The position numbers and the translations under genes were made by a program. Under the pieces are notes generated by a model, which saw nothing but the letters and a program-made list of their open reading frames with translations, was not told the origin of the DNA and did no database searches. Below are positions 17,201 through 24,168 of a DNA stretch of 54,711 nucleotides, one piece after another. Position 1 is the first letter of the stretch. Every line of letters starts with the position of its first letter. The stretch is from Candidatus Zixiibacteriota bacterium. GTDB lineage: Bacteria; Zixibacteria; MSB-5A5; GN15; FEB-12. The DNA is taken from NCBI GenBank assembly GCA_024280215.1, contig JAJRQO010000010.1, forward strand, positions 1 to 54,711, written 5' to 3'.

Positions 17201-17664
17201 AAAAAGGTAACCAGATGGCATTTGCCACGTTAGAAGATTATTCTGGTTCATCTGAACTTATTATCTTCTCTAGTTGTTATGAGATAAATAAAGAATTTAT
17301 CGATGTTGAGAAAATGGTCATAATGTCTGGTAAAGTTTCCACCCGTGAGGGTGAAGCAGCCAAAATAATCGTTACTGAAGCACTCCCAATGGAAAAATTG
17401 ACGGAACGATTTAACTGTCAATTGGTTATAAAGATAGGTTCTGACTGTTCCGATAAGACTATAGATAGAGCCTTAGATTCTTTATCTGAGTACAAAGGTC
17501 CATCACCTGTTCTTTTAGCGGCAAGGGAAAATGGTTCTGAAGTATATATCAAATCCGACAAATATGCGGTTAATATTAACTTTGAACTACTCAACCAGCT
17601 TAAAGATTTGTTAGGTGAAAATGGGGCATATTTGAGACCTTTAAATAAGAAAAATAATGTTTAG
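14212..17664 (+). CDS. dnaE: DNA polymerase III alpha subunit
   Basis: 1150 residues, normal for DnaE1. It is the replicative polymerase. The N-terminal PHP domain starts at once (FIHLHTHSQYSLLDG), so the GTG at 14212 has to be the start; AAGAAGG lies about 14 bases upstream. The polymerase core is seen in GPGRGSAAGSLVSYAL and the catalytic acid motif MPDIDIDFADRGR, then RHCSTHAAGVVIAP. The C-terminal region has a helix-hairpin-helix (LKALNRRTIESLINAGACD) and an OB fold (GTEVTVGGIIAAIKTMIDKKG). Two thioredoxin-fold genes follow within 17 and 2 bases, an unusual companion set. Confidence 0.98.
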   Translation: MKYSNFIHLHTHSQYSLLDGACRLDAVIKRAIELKMPSLAITDHGNMFGAIEFYKKAKKAGIKPIIGCETYVAGGSRHDKKPSREHPDGGYHMVLLAKNEIGYKNLIKLTSAGFLEGFYHRPRIDKDLLREYGEGIIATSACLKGEVNWNLMHGNTDRAVTVARELEEIFGKGNFFLEIQNHGIDKEINNIPKIDAISRETGIPMVVTNDCHYLRQEDADAHDALICIQTGKNVEDEKRMKYNTDQIYFKSHNEMEQLFGDFKPAMENTMHIAESCNLEIELGNLKLPKFPIPTPFVEPDAYLKHLCEEGCERLYGGIDEVVRTRLDYELSVIKRMGYAGYFLITKDFIDYSRSIGVRVGPGRGSAAGSLVSYALKITTIDPIKFDLLFERFLNPERISMPDIDIDFADRGREKIIHYVVEKYGKDNVCQIITFGTMAARGVIRDVGRVLSVPYAEVDKIAKMVPEGPGVTLTQALKQVPELKKLTQTDKRIEKLLNYSLTLEGLARHCSTHAAGVVIAPSALTDFVPLFKGSKDEITTQYDMKMVEEIGLLKMDFLGLRTLTVIDDALKFIKDTHPEFDIDIDEIPIEDPKIYEIFARGDTIGIFQFESAGMRDYLRKLGPENFTDITAMNALYRPGPLDSGMIDLYIERKKGAASIKFDHPILEKILGNTYGIIVFQEQVLHIANHLAGYSLGKADFLRKAMGKKDAALMASQKKEFLAGADANNIDRKISEDIFDQIETFARYGFNKAHSTCYAFIAYQTAWLKLYYPKEFMAALMTSEIGSAERIYVFLEECKKMGIEVMPPNINESKTNFTVVGNKILFGLKAVKNVGDGPAKAIETEMVKNGKFKDMADFVSRVPLKALNRRTIESLINAGACDALEGNRAQKAEAVEAMLEFGHKVAETHSSHDLFADGGGAIERTAPLLKNIDEFSNAEKLKMEKEMLGFYISGHPLDKYRDTVDCFTTCSIGKLSELKDGTEVTVGGIIAAIKTMIDKKGNQMAFATLEDYSGSSELIIFSSCYEINKEFIDVEKMVIMSGKVSTREGEAAKIIVTEALPMEKLTERFNCQLVIKIGSDCSDKTIDRALDSLSEYKGPSPVLLAARENGSEVYIKSDKYAVNINFELLNQLKDLLGENGAYLRPLNKKNNV

Positions 17665-17681
17665 AATATAAGTGAGACTTC

Positions 17682-18197
17682 ATGAAAAGTTTAAAATTTT
17701 TAATCCCGATTTTACTGCTCATTTTCACCTTTCAACAAGTAGGTGCTGAATCTGAAGCTGTTTCAATAACAAAAGATGGTATCAAATGGTATGCGTTAGA
17801 TGAAGCACTACCAATGGCAAAAGAACAGAAAAAATTTATCTTTATTGACTTTTATACGACTTGGTGTGGCTATTGTAAAAAAATGGATAAAGAAGTGTTT
17901 AGCAAACAACCAATTATTGATTTACTTAACAATGACTATATTGCAGTCAAAGTAAATGGTGACTCGAAAAAAGTTTTAGAAATCGATGGGTACAAAATAA
18001 CAGAAAATGAACTCGCAAAAAAAGAGTTCAAGGTAACAGGTTATCCGACTTTCTGGTGGCTGACCCCATCTGGTAAAAAACTTCACACTCAATCAGGCTA
18101 TGCTCCAGCAGATTTTTGGATTAACGCTTTGACACAAATAAAAGAACTTGAATTAGATTCTTTAGGAAACGCAATTCAACCTGCAGAGAAAAAATAA
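17682..18197 (+). CDS. Exported thioredoxin-fold protein
   Basis: 171 residues. A Sec signal (MKSLKFLIPILLLIFTF, cleavage near VGA-ES) is followed by a thioredoxin domain with the active site TTWCGYCK (Cys62 and Cys65) and the cis-proline motif TGYPTFWW. The Cys-Gly-Tyr-Cys centre and the K-K-M-D-K-E-V-F helix are typical of the periplasmic thioredoxin-like group related to the DsbD C-terminal domain. It probably carries electrons or reduces disulfides outside the inner membrane. It starts 17 bases behind dnaE and ends 2 bases before the TlpA-like gene. Confidence 0.85.
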   Translation: MKSLKFLIPILLLIFTFQQVGAESEAVSITKDGIKWYALDEALPMAKEQKKFIFIDFYTTWCGYCKKMDKEVFSKQPIIDLLNNDYIAVKVNGDSKKVLEIDGYKITENELAKKEFKVTGYPTFWWLTPSGKKLHTQSGYAPADFWINALTQIKELELDSLGNAIQPAEKK

Positions 18198-18199
18198 TT

Positions 18200-18787
18200 A
18201 TGAAAACTATGACAAACAGAATTTTCACTCTTGTAGCGATACTATCTCTTACCTGTTTTTTCATCTCATGTGGAGGTGACACACAATCACAAGAGACAAC
18301 TACAACCGATACAACAAAAATAGCGCAACAAACACCAAACAGCGAAATGCTTACATTTACTGTTACTGATACCAAGGGTGTCGTACGTCAATCATCAGAA
18401 TGGATTGGCAAACAACCTATCGTGATAAATATTTGGGGAACATGGTGTCCTCCATGTCGTGCTGAGATTCCTGCCTTTGTCAAAGCGTATGAAATTTACA
18501 AAGATAAAGGTATCGAAATTTTAGGCGTTGCCGTTCGTGATACTCCTGACAAAGTATTGACCTTTGCGGGACAGAATAATATGAATTGGGAAATGATGCT
18601 GTTTTCAGACGAAGCCTTGCAAAAGCGTTTTAATATTCAGTCGGTACCAACAACTATATTTGTAGACCGCACAGGTAAAGTGATGGAAATATATAACCCT
18701 CGTACAAAAACGTTTACGGAATCATTCTCAGGTTCCATGCACTATGAACAATTTGTAGGTCACTTAGATAGTTTACTGACGTTGTAA
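18200..18787 (+). CDS. TlpA/ResA-like thioredoxin lipoprotein
   Basis: 195 residues. The signal ends FISC-GG with Cys24 as the lipidated residue, then a Thr/Gln-rich linker to about residue 45. The TlpA-type domain carries NIWGTWCPPCRAEIPAF (Cys83 and Cys86), AVRDTPDKVLTFA in the family's inserted region, and the cis-Pro motif QSVPTTIFVDRTGK. Proteins of this type are membrane-anchored periplasmic reductases used in cytochrome c maturation or disulfide reduction. With the preceding thioredoxin it may form a relay, possibly for the multiheme cytochrome encoded at 26766, though no ccm or ccs genes are in the window. Confidence 0.9.
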   Translation: MKTMTNRIFTLVAILSLTCFFISCGGDTQSQETTTTDTTKIAQQTPNSEMLTFTVTDTKGVVRQSSEWIGKQPIVINIWGTWCPPCRAEIPAFVKAYEIYKDKGIEILGVAVRDTPDKVLTFAGQNNMNWEMMLFSDEALQKRFNIQSVPTTIFVDRTGKVMEIYNPRTKTFTESFSGSMHYEQFVGHLDSLLTL

Positions 18788-18804
18788 GAAATATATTGAA
18801 AAAA

Positions 18805-18833
18805 TGTCATTCCCAACTTGATTGGGAATCCAG
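18805..18833 (-). repeat. Dispersed stem-loop, CTGGAyTCC family
   Basis: Minus-strand reading CTGGATTCCCAA-tcaag-TTGGGAATGACA. Flanks equal those at 461-489; the inner stem bases differ in a complementary way. Confidence 0.8.
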
Positions 18834-18835
18834 AG

Positions 18836-18867
18836 ACGGAATCAACAATGTGGGTTCCGTTTTTTTA
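18836..18867 (+). terminator. Intrinsic terminator of the dnaE operon
   Basis: ACGGAAtC paired with GgTTCCGT (one mismatch), then TTTTTTT. It follows the last gene of the dnaE-thioredoxin-tlpA run. Confidence 0.7.
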
Positions 18868-18877
18868 ATACTAAAAC

Positions 18878-19153
18878 TTATTTAAATTTTGGATTAAAAT
18901 ACTCAGGCAAATCAAAAAAGATTAATGCGATAAGTGAAACGATTAAACCTAAAATTAAAATATGTGAGGGGAATTTTGTTGAGCCTTGTTTGTCATTGTA
19001 ATGTGCATAGGCATAGTACACTAAGTATGGGTAGAAGACAATGCTCAGAACTCCATCAATCCACTCATCTTGAAACGCTAATATAACAACCCATATCCCC
19101 CCAATAGCCTGCGACAATACAGTTACATAAAATAAGATTTTAACAATATCCAT
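18878..19153 (-). CDS. Small membrane protein with three predicted spans
   Basis: 91 residues from the ATG at 19153; an in-frame TTG at 19165 would add four residues. Hydrophobic segments fall at about 3-23 (VKILFYVTVLSQAIGGIWVV), 33-47 (VLSIVFYPYLVYYAYA) and 63-82 (HILILGLIVSLIALIFF), separated by short charged loops. No family was recognised. It starts 18 bases from the end of the gene at 19172, so it is probably last in that transcript. Confidence 0.65.
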   Translation of the reverse strand: MDIVKILFYVTVLSQAIGGIWVVILAFQDEWIDGVLSIVFYPYLVYYAYAHYNDKQGSTKFPSHILILGLIVSLIALIFFDLPEYFNPKFK

Positions 19154-19171
19154 GCATATTTCCAACTTGAG

Positions 19172-20305
19172 TTATTTTTGCCAACTGATACCTTCGGGTT
19201 TTGTGAAAAGTGTACTATCAAAATCTAGATTAGATTGATATGTTTCATAATACACCGACATCATTTTATTATCGGGACCTTTGCGAGAGACAAGGTAGGG
19301 AAGGTTCGTATCTTTGCGTACATATAATTTTAAGACCCAATAGAGTCTCGTTAATTCAAAGACATTGCATTCATGCGAATCAATAATTTCATCTTTAAGT
19401 TGTCTTGCCCCATAATGTTTGAAAAAAGTTTGTTCCTGACCAAACTCAAATTCCCTTAATCCATTATCTTTCTTCTCTCCAAAGACAGGAATTCTTGTAT
19501 TAAAAGTTGGTCCTGGGTCAACATGATGCTGACCTTTTTTGGTTTTTTGATTTACCGCCCACAAATCGGGTTCAGAAACAATAATTTGCATATGCTTTTC
19601 ATTTTCTACATCTTCATGTTTTTCCGTACGCATATATGTATTTGTTGCTCTCCAAAGTTTTTTTGATTTAAGATAAATGGGATTCTTTGGGGCTTCGGAT
19701 GTTTTATAACGATACTCTATAAATATCATTTGTTCAGAGTTACTTAAGAGTGGACTGTTTAAATTTTTTGTCGATTCATCAGGGTTAAACTCTTTGGCAT
19801 TCTTGAAAGACTCTACCCAATGTTGTTTTTGATTTAAAAATTGTTTTTCATCATGAGCAGCATATAAAACTTGGTGGACTCCATCACTACCGAGCATAAA
19901 AAGAATCAACGTATACTCACCTTGAGGATAATTTTTATCTGGGTGAATATATATTTTATCAATTATTTTAGTATTCGATTTAAAAAGTTCTATAACCTCA
20001 CCTAGGTTATATTGATTTATATAATTATTATTAATCGAGTTTAGCAGATCTTCATCTGGTTTGAAAGGGAATGTTTGTATCGTTACCATTTCAGACCAGT
20101 TAAAAACTGATTCACCTTTTAGCACATATTCTACCAACTGCATTTCTTTATTTGCATTAGCATAATCAGCAACCCATTCTCGACCATCAAAATCAAAAAT
20201 TATTTTTTCATCATACACATCCCCTGCTATCGAAGTTTTTGGAATAAAACAAATACAGAGAATAAATAAAAATTTGAAAATATAAACACTTTGAAATTTA
20301 GGCAT
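19172..20305 (-). CDS. Exported protein of unknown function
   Basis: 377 residues with a Sec signal (FKFLFILCICFIPKTSIAGD, mature end near residue 28) and an excellent AAGGGAGG site before the ATG. The first half (to about 170) contains FDFDGREWVADYANANKEM and IDKIYIHPDKNYPQGEYTLI. The second half resembles the one-sided beta-sheet proteins of the LolA type in layout: an RATNTYMRTEK strand, then DLWAVNQKTKKGQHHVD, and near the end LYVRKDTNLPYLVSRKG. The resemblance is weak. A periplasmic or outer-membrane-linked role is likely; the substrate is unknown. Confidence 0.6.
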   Translation of the reverse strand: MPKFQSVYIFKFLFILCICFIPKTSIAGDVYDEKIIFDFDGREWVADYANANKEMQLVEYVLKGESVFNWSEMVTIQTFPFKPDEDLLNSINNNYINQYNLGEVIELFKSNTKIIDKIYIHPDKNYPQGEYTLILFMLGSDGVHQVLYAAHDEKQFLNQKQHWVESFKNAKEFNPDESTKNLNSPLLSNSEQMIFIEYRYKTSEAPKNPIYLKSKKLWRATNTYMRTEKHEDVENEKHMQIIVSEPDLWAVNQKTKKGQHHVDPGPTFNTRIPVFGEKKDNGLREFEFGQEQTFFKHYGARQLKDEIIDSHECNVFELTRLYWVLKLYVRKDTNLPYLVSRKGPDNKMMSVYYETYQSNLDFDSTLFTKPEGISWQK

Positions 20306-20328
20306 AATACCTCCCTTAGAAATAAGTC

Positions 20329-20345
20329 AGGAGCACAGGGCTCCT
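20329..20345 (+). repeat. Short stem-loop, CACrrG-core family
   Basis: AGGAGC-acagg-GCTCCT, 3 bases before the stop codon of the gene that ends at 20348. The loop resembles those at 7836 and 22485. Confidence 0.5.
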
Positions 20346-20347
20346 TG

Positions 20348-21046
20348 TTATAGTGAACACTCAAAAACTCCCCATGGTTGCCAATAAACTGGTTCAGCTC
20401 CAGTACTTTCCAAATTTGTATAATTAGCTGCTTTTACTGCATTTTCATAATTATCTATTAATCCATGGCTATTGATATCTATTTTTAACTCTTGTTTATA
20501 ATCATAAATTAAATCATGACAAGCAAAAGAATGAAATGCATTCCATTCATATCCTAATATTTCATATCCCCAAAACTTGTAGTTAGCGGGAATAATCATA
20601 TTTTTCTCTAGAGCATTTAGAATACCTTCACTTTCGGAATTTTCAACTTTGAAACTTTCAACTTCAGGGACTTTTAATCCAATCGCAAATAATTTTATTC
20701 CAGATAAGTTTTTTAAGAAATTATTATAAAATTCTTTCGCAGTACTTATGTCATAAAATGTATTTGACCACCCTAGCAATTTTTTATCTAAATATGTATC
20801 TATTTTCTTTTGAAGATTGCTATATTCTGTATCATTTAAGCATAAGTCATTTGCATATTTTTTTTGATCTTCTTGAGATATTGGGTCCCAACTGTATCCA
20901 GATATTTCTGGGTGTATAGAACAAATACATTTACTCTGAGAATAAAAATATTTCGGTATAAGTTTACAAGATTCATGCCTTAATTTACTAGGTTGAACTA
21001 AGTAGTAACCACCAAAAATAAATTCTTCAATTGATTGTTTATTCAT
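20348..21046 (-). CDS. Unrecognised cytosolic protein, 232 residues
   Basis: No signal peptide or membrane span. It begins NKQSIEEFIFGGYYLVQPS, has a Cys-containing segment KCICSIHPEISGYSWD, a helical middle (about 70-115), and a conserved-looking end with YEILGYEWNAFHSFACHDL, AVKAANYTN and GAEPVYWQPWGVFEC. The layout (single soluble domain, Trp/Cys-rich end, no enzyme motif) recalls SMI1/Imm-type immunity or substrate-binding proteins, but I cannot name a family. AT-rich relative to thyX. The ribosome site is weak. It precedes the exported-protein gene at 20305 by 42 bases. Confidence 0.55.
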   Translation of the reverse strand: MNKQSIEEFIFGGYYLVQPSKLRHESCKLIPKYFYSQSKCICSIHPEISGYSWDPISQEDQKKYANDLCLNDTEYSNLQKKIDTYLDKKLLGWSNTFYDISTAKEFYNNFLKNLSGIKLFAIGLKVPEVESFKVENSESEGILNALEKNMIIPANYKFWGYEILGYEWNAFHSFACHDLIYDYKQELKIDINSHGLIDNYENAVKAANYTNLESTGAEPVYWQPWGVFECSL

Positions 21047-21102
21047 AAAATCAATCTACATTTTCCTAAATTATACAAATTAAAACATAAAAGTTTAATT
21101 CT

Positions 21103-21960
21103 CTACTCTTTCAATTTATCCAACTTGTCTATCATCTCTTTGGCTTCACGTTTGGAAATACCCCGTTCGTGCAGTTGATCAACAGTCAGATCAAAATCTT
21201 TGAGATAGTCTTTTAAAATATTCATCTCAACCCCTGAGAAATACGATGCATTCACCGAATAATCCATAAACGCTTCAAAGGCAATCGGGCAAACTTTTTG
21301 AGCCATCATCGCCATTACCTCGCCATAGACCTGAATCTCTTTTTGTGCATGAGGGTCCATGCGAAGACGCAGGAAATGAAAGAGATTATGCAAATCGATT
21401 TTCCAATACCATTCGGTGTACATTGAAAGAGGTAGATTTATCCGAGCTAACTCACGAGCAAGCCCTTCATCAACATAACCCATATATTTATCGTAGGTTT
21501 CTTTTTGAGAATTTTGCATATAAGAGAGCATTTCGTTTTTAAGCTGATCGGGAACTTCTTTGGATGAGCGACCTTGTTTGTTGACAGTCGACTGGTAGCG
21601 AATTTCACTTGCGTCGGGAGTGTAAAACTCATCTTTCATAACCGAGTAACGACCAGAGTATTCGTTGACATTGGCAGTACGATGACGAATCCACTGACGG
21701 GCGACAAAAATCGGGAGCTTGACATGAAATTTGAACTCAACCATCTCAAGCGGAGTGGTGTGTTTGTGACGCATGAGGTAGCGAATCAGTCCTCTGTCTT
21801 CGGAAACCTTTTTGGTGCCGTCGCCATAGCTGACTCGTGCCGCCTGTACGATAGCATTGTCGGAACCCATGTAATCGACTAAACGGACAAAGCCGTGGTC
21901 GAGAACATTATATTCTTTATCTAAAATTGCATCAGCTTCTTTATTTATCACGTGTGCCAT
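21103..21960 (-). CDS. thyX: Flavin-dependent thymidylate synthase
   Basis: 285 residues. ThyX makes dTMP from dUMP with FAD and methylenetetrahydrofolate, replacing ThyA. The family motif RHRTxSxNExSxRY appears as RHRTANVNEYSGRY at residues 92-105, with Ala in place of the usual Ser-like residue. The dUMP-binding SMYTEWYWKIDLHNLFHFLRLR follows, with R and Q residues in FLRLRMDPHAQKEI. The C-terminal extension after about 230 is helical (LKEREAKEMIDKLDK style). AAGG precedes the ATG. Probably a monocistronic housekeeping gene. Confidence 0.97.
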   Translation of the reverse strand: MAHVINKEADAILDKEYNVLDHGFVRLVDYMGSDNAIVQAARVSYGDGTKKVSEDRGLIRYLMRHKHTTPLEMVEFKFHVKLPIFVARQWIRHRTANVNEYSGRYSVMKDEFYTPDASEIRYQSTVNKQGRSSKEVPDQLKNEMLSYMQNSQKETYDKYMGYVDEGLARELARINLPLSMYTEWYWKIDLHNLFHFLRLRMDPHAQKEIQVYGEVMAMMAQKVCPIAFEAFMDYSVNASYFSGVEMNILKDYLKDFDLTVDQLHERGISKREAKEMIDKLDKLKE

Positions 21961-21993
21961 ATAAGTTTGCCTTTATAAAGTAATTTTCAATAA

Positions 21994-22052
21994 GTACCGA
22001 CAGGGCATTGCCCTGACTAAGACGGAACAGGCGAGCCTGTTCCCTACAAAAT
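21994..22052. repeat. Two dispersed stem-loops upstream of thyX
   Basis: GTAC-cgaCAGGGCattGCCCTGac (21994-22017) is the reverse of the 14044 copy. GGAACAGGC-ga-GCCTGTTCC plus CTACAAAAT (22024-22052) matches 7777 and 22450. They are joined by only six bases. Confidence 0.8.
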
Positions 22053-22117
22053 CATCATAAGCTTATAATATAAGAAATAGGAATAAGTCAGACAATCATT
22101 TTGTAGAAAATTTTAAA

Positions 22118-22345
22118 TCATCGTTCATTGCCATGTTTGAAATTGCCTGTGATTTTGGCAAGGGCAAGCTGGACTGTTTTTGAGTCTTTGCCTGTTATTC
22201 TTTTTAGCAGAGCTTCAGCCTTTTTCTCTTTGACAGTCATAATCTGTTTGTTCTGCCAAGAGATGAAGATTTTACCATCTTTGGCAATGCGGTATGAAAA
22301 TGGCTCGGATTTGAGTTTGTTTCGTTTGTCGATGTTATCGGTCAT
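22118..22345 (-). CDS. Small conserved-type basic protein, 75 residues
   Basis: The ATG at 22345 gives MTDNIDKRNKLKSEPF; the longer open frame to 22492 adds 49 residues that overlap stem-loop repeats and is unlikely. The body FSYRIAKDGKIFISWQNKQIM, a helix VKEKKAEALLKRIT and the tail LALAKITGNFKHGNE match my memory of a widespread uncharacterised small protein family ending in TGNFKRGNE. It is compact and positively charged, suggesting nucleic-acid or ribosome contact, but no function is established. No good ribosome site is visible. Confidence 0.7.
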   Translation of the reverse strand: MTDNIDKRNKLKSEPFSYRIAKDGKIFISWQNKQIMTVKEKKAEALLKRITGKDSKTVQLALAKITGNFKHGNER

Positions 22346-22391
22346 ATGATAAGATAGGAGATGGTAACTGATTTTGCAATAAAAGACTGAA

Positions 22392-22509
22392 TTTCTGCCT
22401 TCGCAGAAAAGGAGTGTGCTAGGATTACAACATTCTAATAGTAAAAAAAGGAACAGGCAAGCCTGTACCCTACAAAATAATATCGGAACCACAGGGGTCC
22501 CGACCTACA
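22392..22509. repeat. Three dispersed stem-loops
   Basis: TTTCTGC-ctt-cGCAGAAA (22392-22409) is flanked by CTGAA and AGGAG, as in the CTGGAyTCC family. GGAACAGGC-aa-GCCTGTaCC plus CTACAAAAT lies at 22450-22478. GGAACC-acag-GGGTCC plus CGACCTACAAAT lies at 22485-22509 and shares the CTACAAAT tail. They lie between the aminotransferase gene and the small protein gene. Confidence 0.75.
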
Positions 22510-22515
22510 AATTAT

Positions 22516-23940
22516 CTACAACGTGTAATAGTCTTCGAAATTGAATTCAAAACCTTCGGGAGTGTACTCCCCTTTTTCTTTATCTAAGATATAGTTTTGA
22601 TTATAATCGCCAGCGACGATTTTTTTTATCATCTCAATAAAGCGGTCGACTTCATCAAAAGTATTATAAATTCCAAACGACATACGAATAGTCCCCGGTA
22701 TACCAGAACGGTCTCGGTTTAAAATCTGCTGTTCCATAATATGAGACTCTTCTTCTGTCACTTGCATAATTTCTTTGACATAAGTATGAGCGCAAAAACA
22801 TCCCGATCTTACACCAATAGCTCCTTCGTAACTCAAAATAGCTGCTACAAGATAATGCGGTATATCACCAACATTCATAGAGATAACCCCAAGACGATTC
22901 ATAGTATTATTCGGGTCTGTATCGCCGTACAGTTTCACTTCGGGGATTTTTTTGAGAGCTTTAAGTGCATAGGTTGTAAGGTCTGCCTCATGCTTGACTA
23001 TCGCATCCCAACCTATCTGTTGAAGTAGCTTAATCATGTGACCAAGTGCTACTACGCCGACAATATCAGGAGTGCCAGCTTCTTCTTTGTCTGGCAGGTC
23101 CGCCCAATACGCTTCTTCAAGAGTCACAATATCAACAACACCACCGCCAACTTGGTCGGGGTCACCTTCTTCAAATGTTTCCAAATCAGAAATCAAAACA
23201 CCCACACCAAATGGTGCATACATTTTATGAGCTGAAAGAACAAAATAATCAATTGAGCATTCAGGGTCATTTGGCTTTAAATCTATCGGACGGTGCGGGG
23301 TCAGCTGGGCACCATCAATCATAATTTTTGCTCCGATTTTGTGGGCTTCTCTGGCGAAGAAATCTAAATCATTAAGATAACCAGTTACATTTGAGGCACC
23401 TGTTACGGCAACCAATTTTACACGGCTCCCGAACTCTTTTAGTTTTGCTAAAAAATCATCTGTGTCAATTGTCCCATCATCGTTGAGCCCAACATGCTGT
23501 ACTTCGGCGACTCGACGCCATGGCAATTCATTAGAATGATGTTCCATATAAGTAGTTATAACAATATCACCCTCTTCAAAGACTAACCGTGATGCAAGTT
23601 TGTTGATTGCTTCGGTAGCATTTTTAGTAAATAGAACAACCTGTTTGGAAAGGTCGGCACCGACAAATTCTGCTACTATGTCGCGGGATTCTTCAAACGC
23701 CCAACTTGAAAGTTGTGATTTAAATCCTGTACCACGATGCACATTAGAGTACCATCTGAGAAATGATTTCAGAGAATCAGCAATAGGAATAAAAGTCGGT
23801 GTCGATGCGGCGTTGTCGAAATTGATATACTGTTTCATACCGTGAATTGTTGGGACTTGGGTATCAGCACCTACTAATAAATTGGGAAGATCATCTATCG
23901 TGATTTTTTTATTCTGATATGTTAATTCTGTTGTCGTCAT
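22516..23940 (-). CDS. Class V aminotransferase (cysteine desulfurase-like)
   Basis: 474 residues, PLP-dependent, about 60 longer than SufS. Visible signatures: TKNATEAINKLASRL, the PLP-contact MIDGAQLTPHRPIDLK, the Schiff-base lysine in FVLSAHKMYAPFGVG, and near the end RSGCFCAHTYV, whose Cys sits where SufS/CsdA carry the reactive persulfide cysteine. It could mobilise sulfur from cysteine or act on another amino acid; the Cys-rich loop favours desulfurase or cysteine lyase chemistry. No suf or isc partners are in the window, so the physiological role is open. Start with GAGGTAA site. Confidence 0.85.
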   Translation of the reverse strand: MTTTELTYQNKKITIDDLPNLLVGADTQVPTIHGMKQYINFDNAASTPTFIPIADSLKSFLRWYSNVHRGTGFKSQLSSWAFEESRDIVAEFVGADLSKQVVLFTKNATEAINKLASRLVFEEGDIVITTYMEHHSNELPWRRVAEVQHVGLNDDGTIDTDDFLAKLKEFGSRVKLVAVTGASNVTGYLNDLDFFAREAHKIGAKIMIDGAQLTPHRPIDLKPNDPECSIDYFVLSAHKMYAPFGVGVLISDLETFEEGDPDQVGGGVVDIVTLEEAYWADLPDKEEAGTPDIVGVVALGHMIKLLQQIGWDAIVKHEADLTTYALKALKKIPEVKLYGDTDPNNTMNRLGVISMNVGDIPHYLVAAILSYEGAIGVRSGCFCAHTYVKEIMQVTEEESHIMEQQILNRDRSGIPGTIRMSFGIYNTFDEVDRFIEMIKKIVAGDYNQNYILDKEKGEYTPEGFEFNFEDYYTL

Positions 23941-24070
23941 TAGTTTACCTCGTAATGTTTATTGTCACTTGTAATATAGAGTACGGAATATGAAAAAACA
24001 ACTTGATTACTTAGGAATTTTAAAGGAACATATTTTACCTTTGTATCAGATTATTAGAATAGTCTTTCAA

Positions 24071-24156
24071 GACCCTTTGACTCCGCTCAGGGTGACTTAA
24101 AAGACTAAAATATTCGACTATCTGTCATACTGAGCGGAGTCAAAGTATGCTCCAAA
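24071..24156. repeat. Inverted pair of GAGCGGAGTC-loop stem-loops
   Basis: 24071-24098 (minus strand) has the stem ACCCT/AGGGT; 24123-24156 (plus strand) has CATACT/AGTATG. Both hold the loop GAGCGGAGTCAA. The pair faces itself between wecB and the aminotransferase gene, so the two could also pair with each other through the shared loop. Confidence 0.8.
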
Positions 24157-24168
24157 ATAAATAATTAT

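Noticed and set aside
22346-22492. N-terminal extension of the 75-residue protein
   Set aside because: The extra 49 codons run through stem-loop repeats and give a Cys/Leu-rich, non-signal peptide; the ATG at 22345 fits better.
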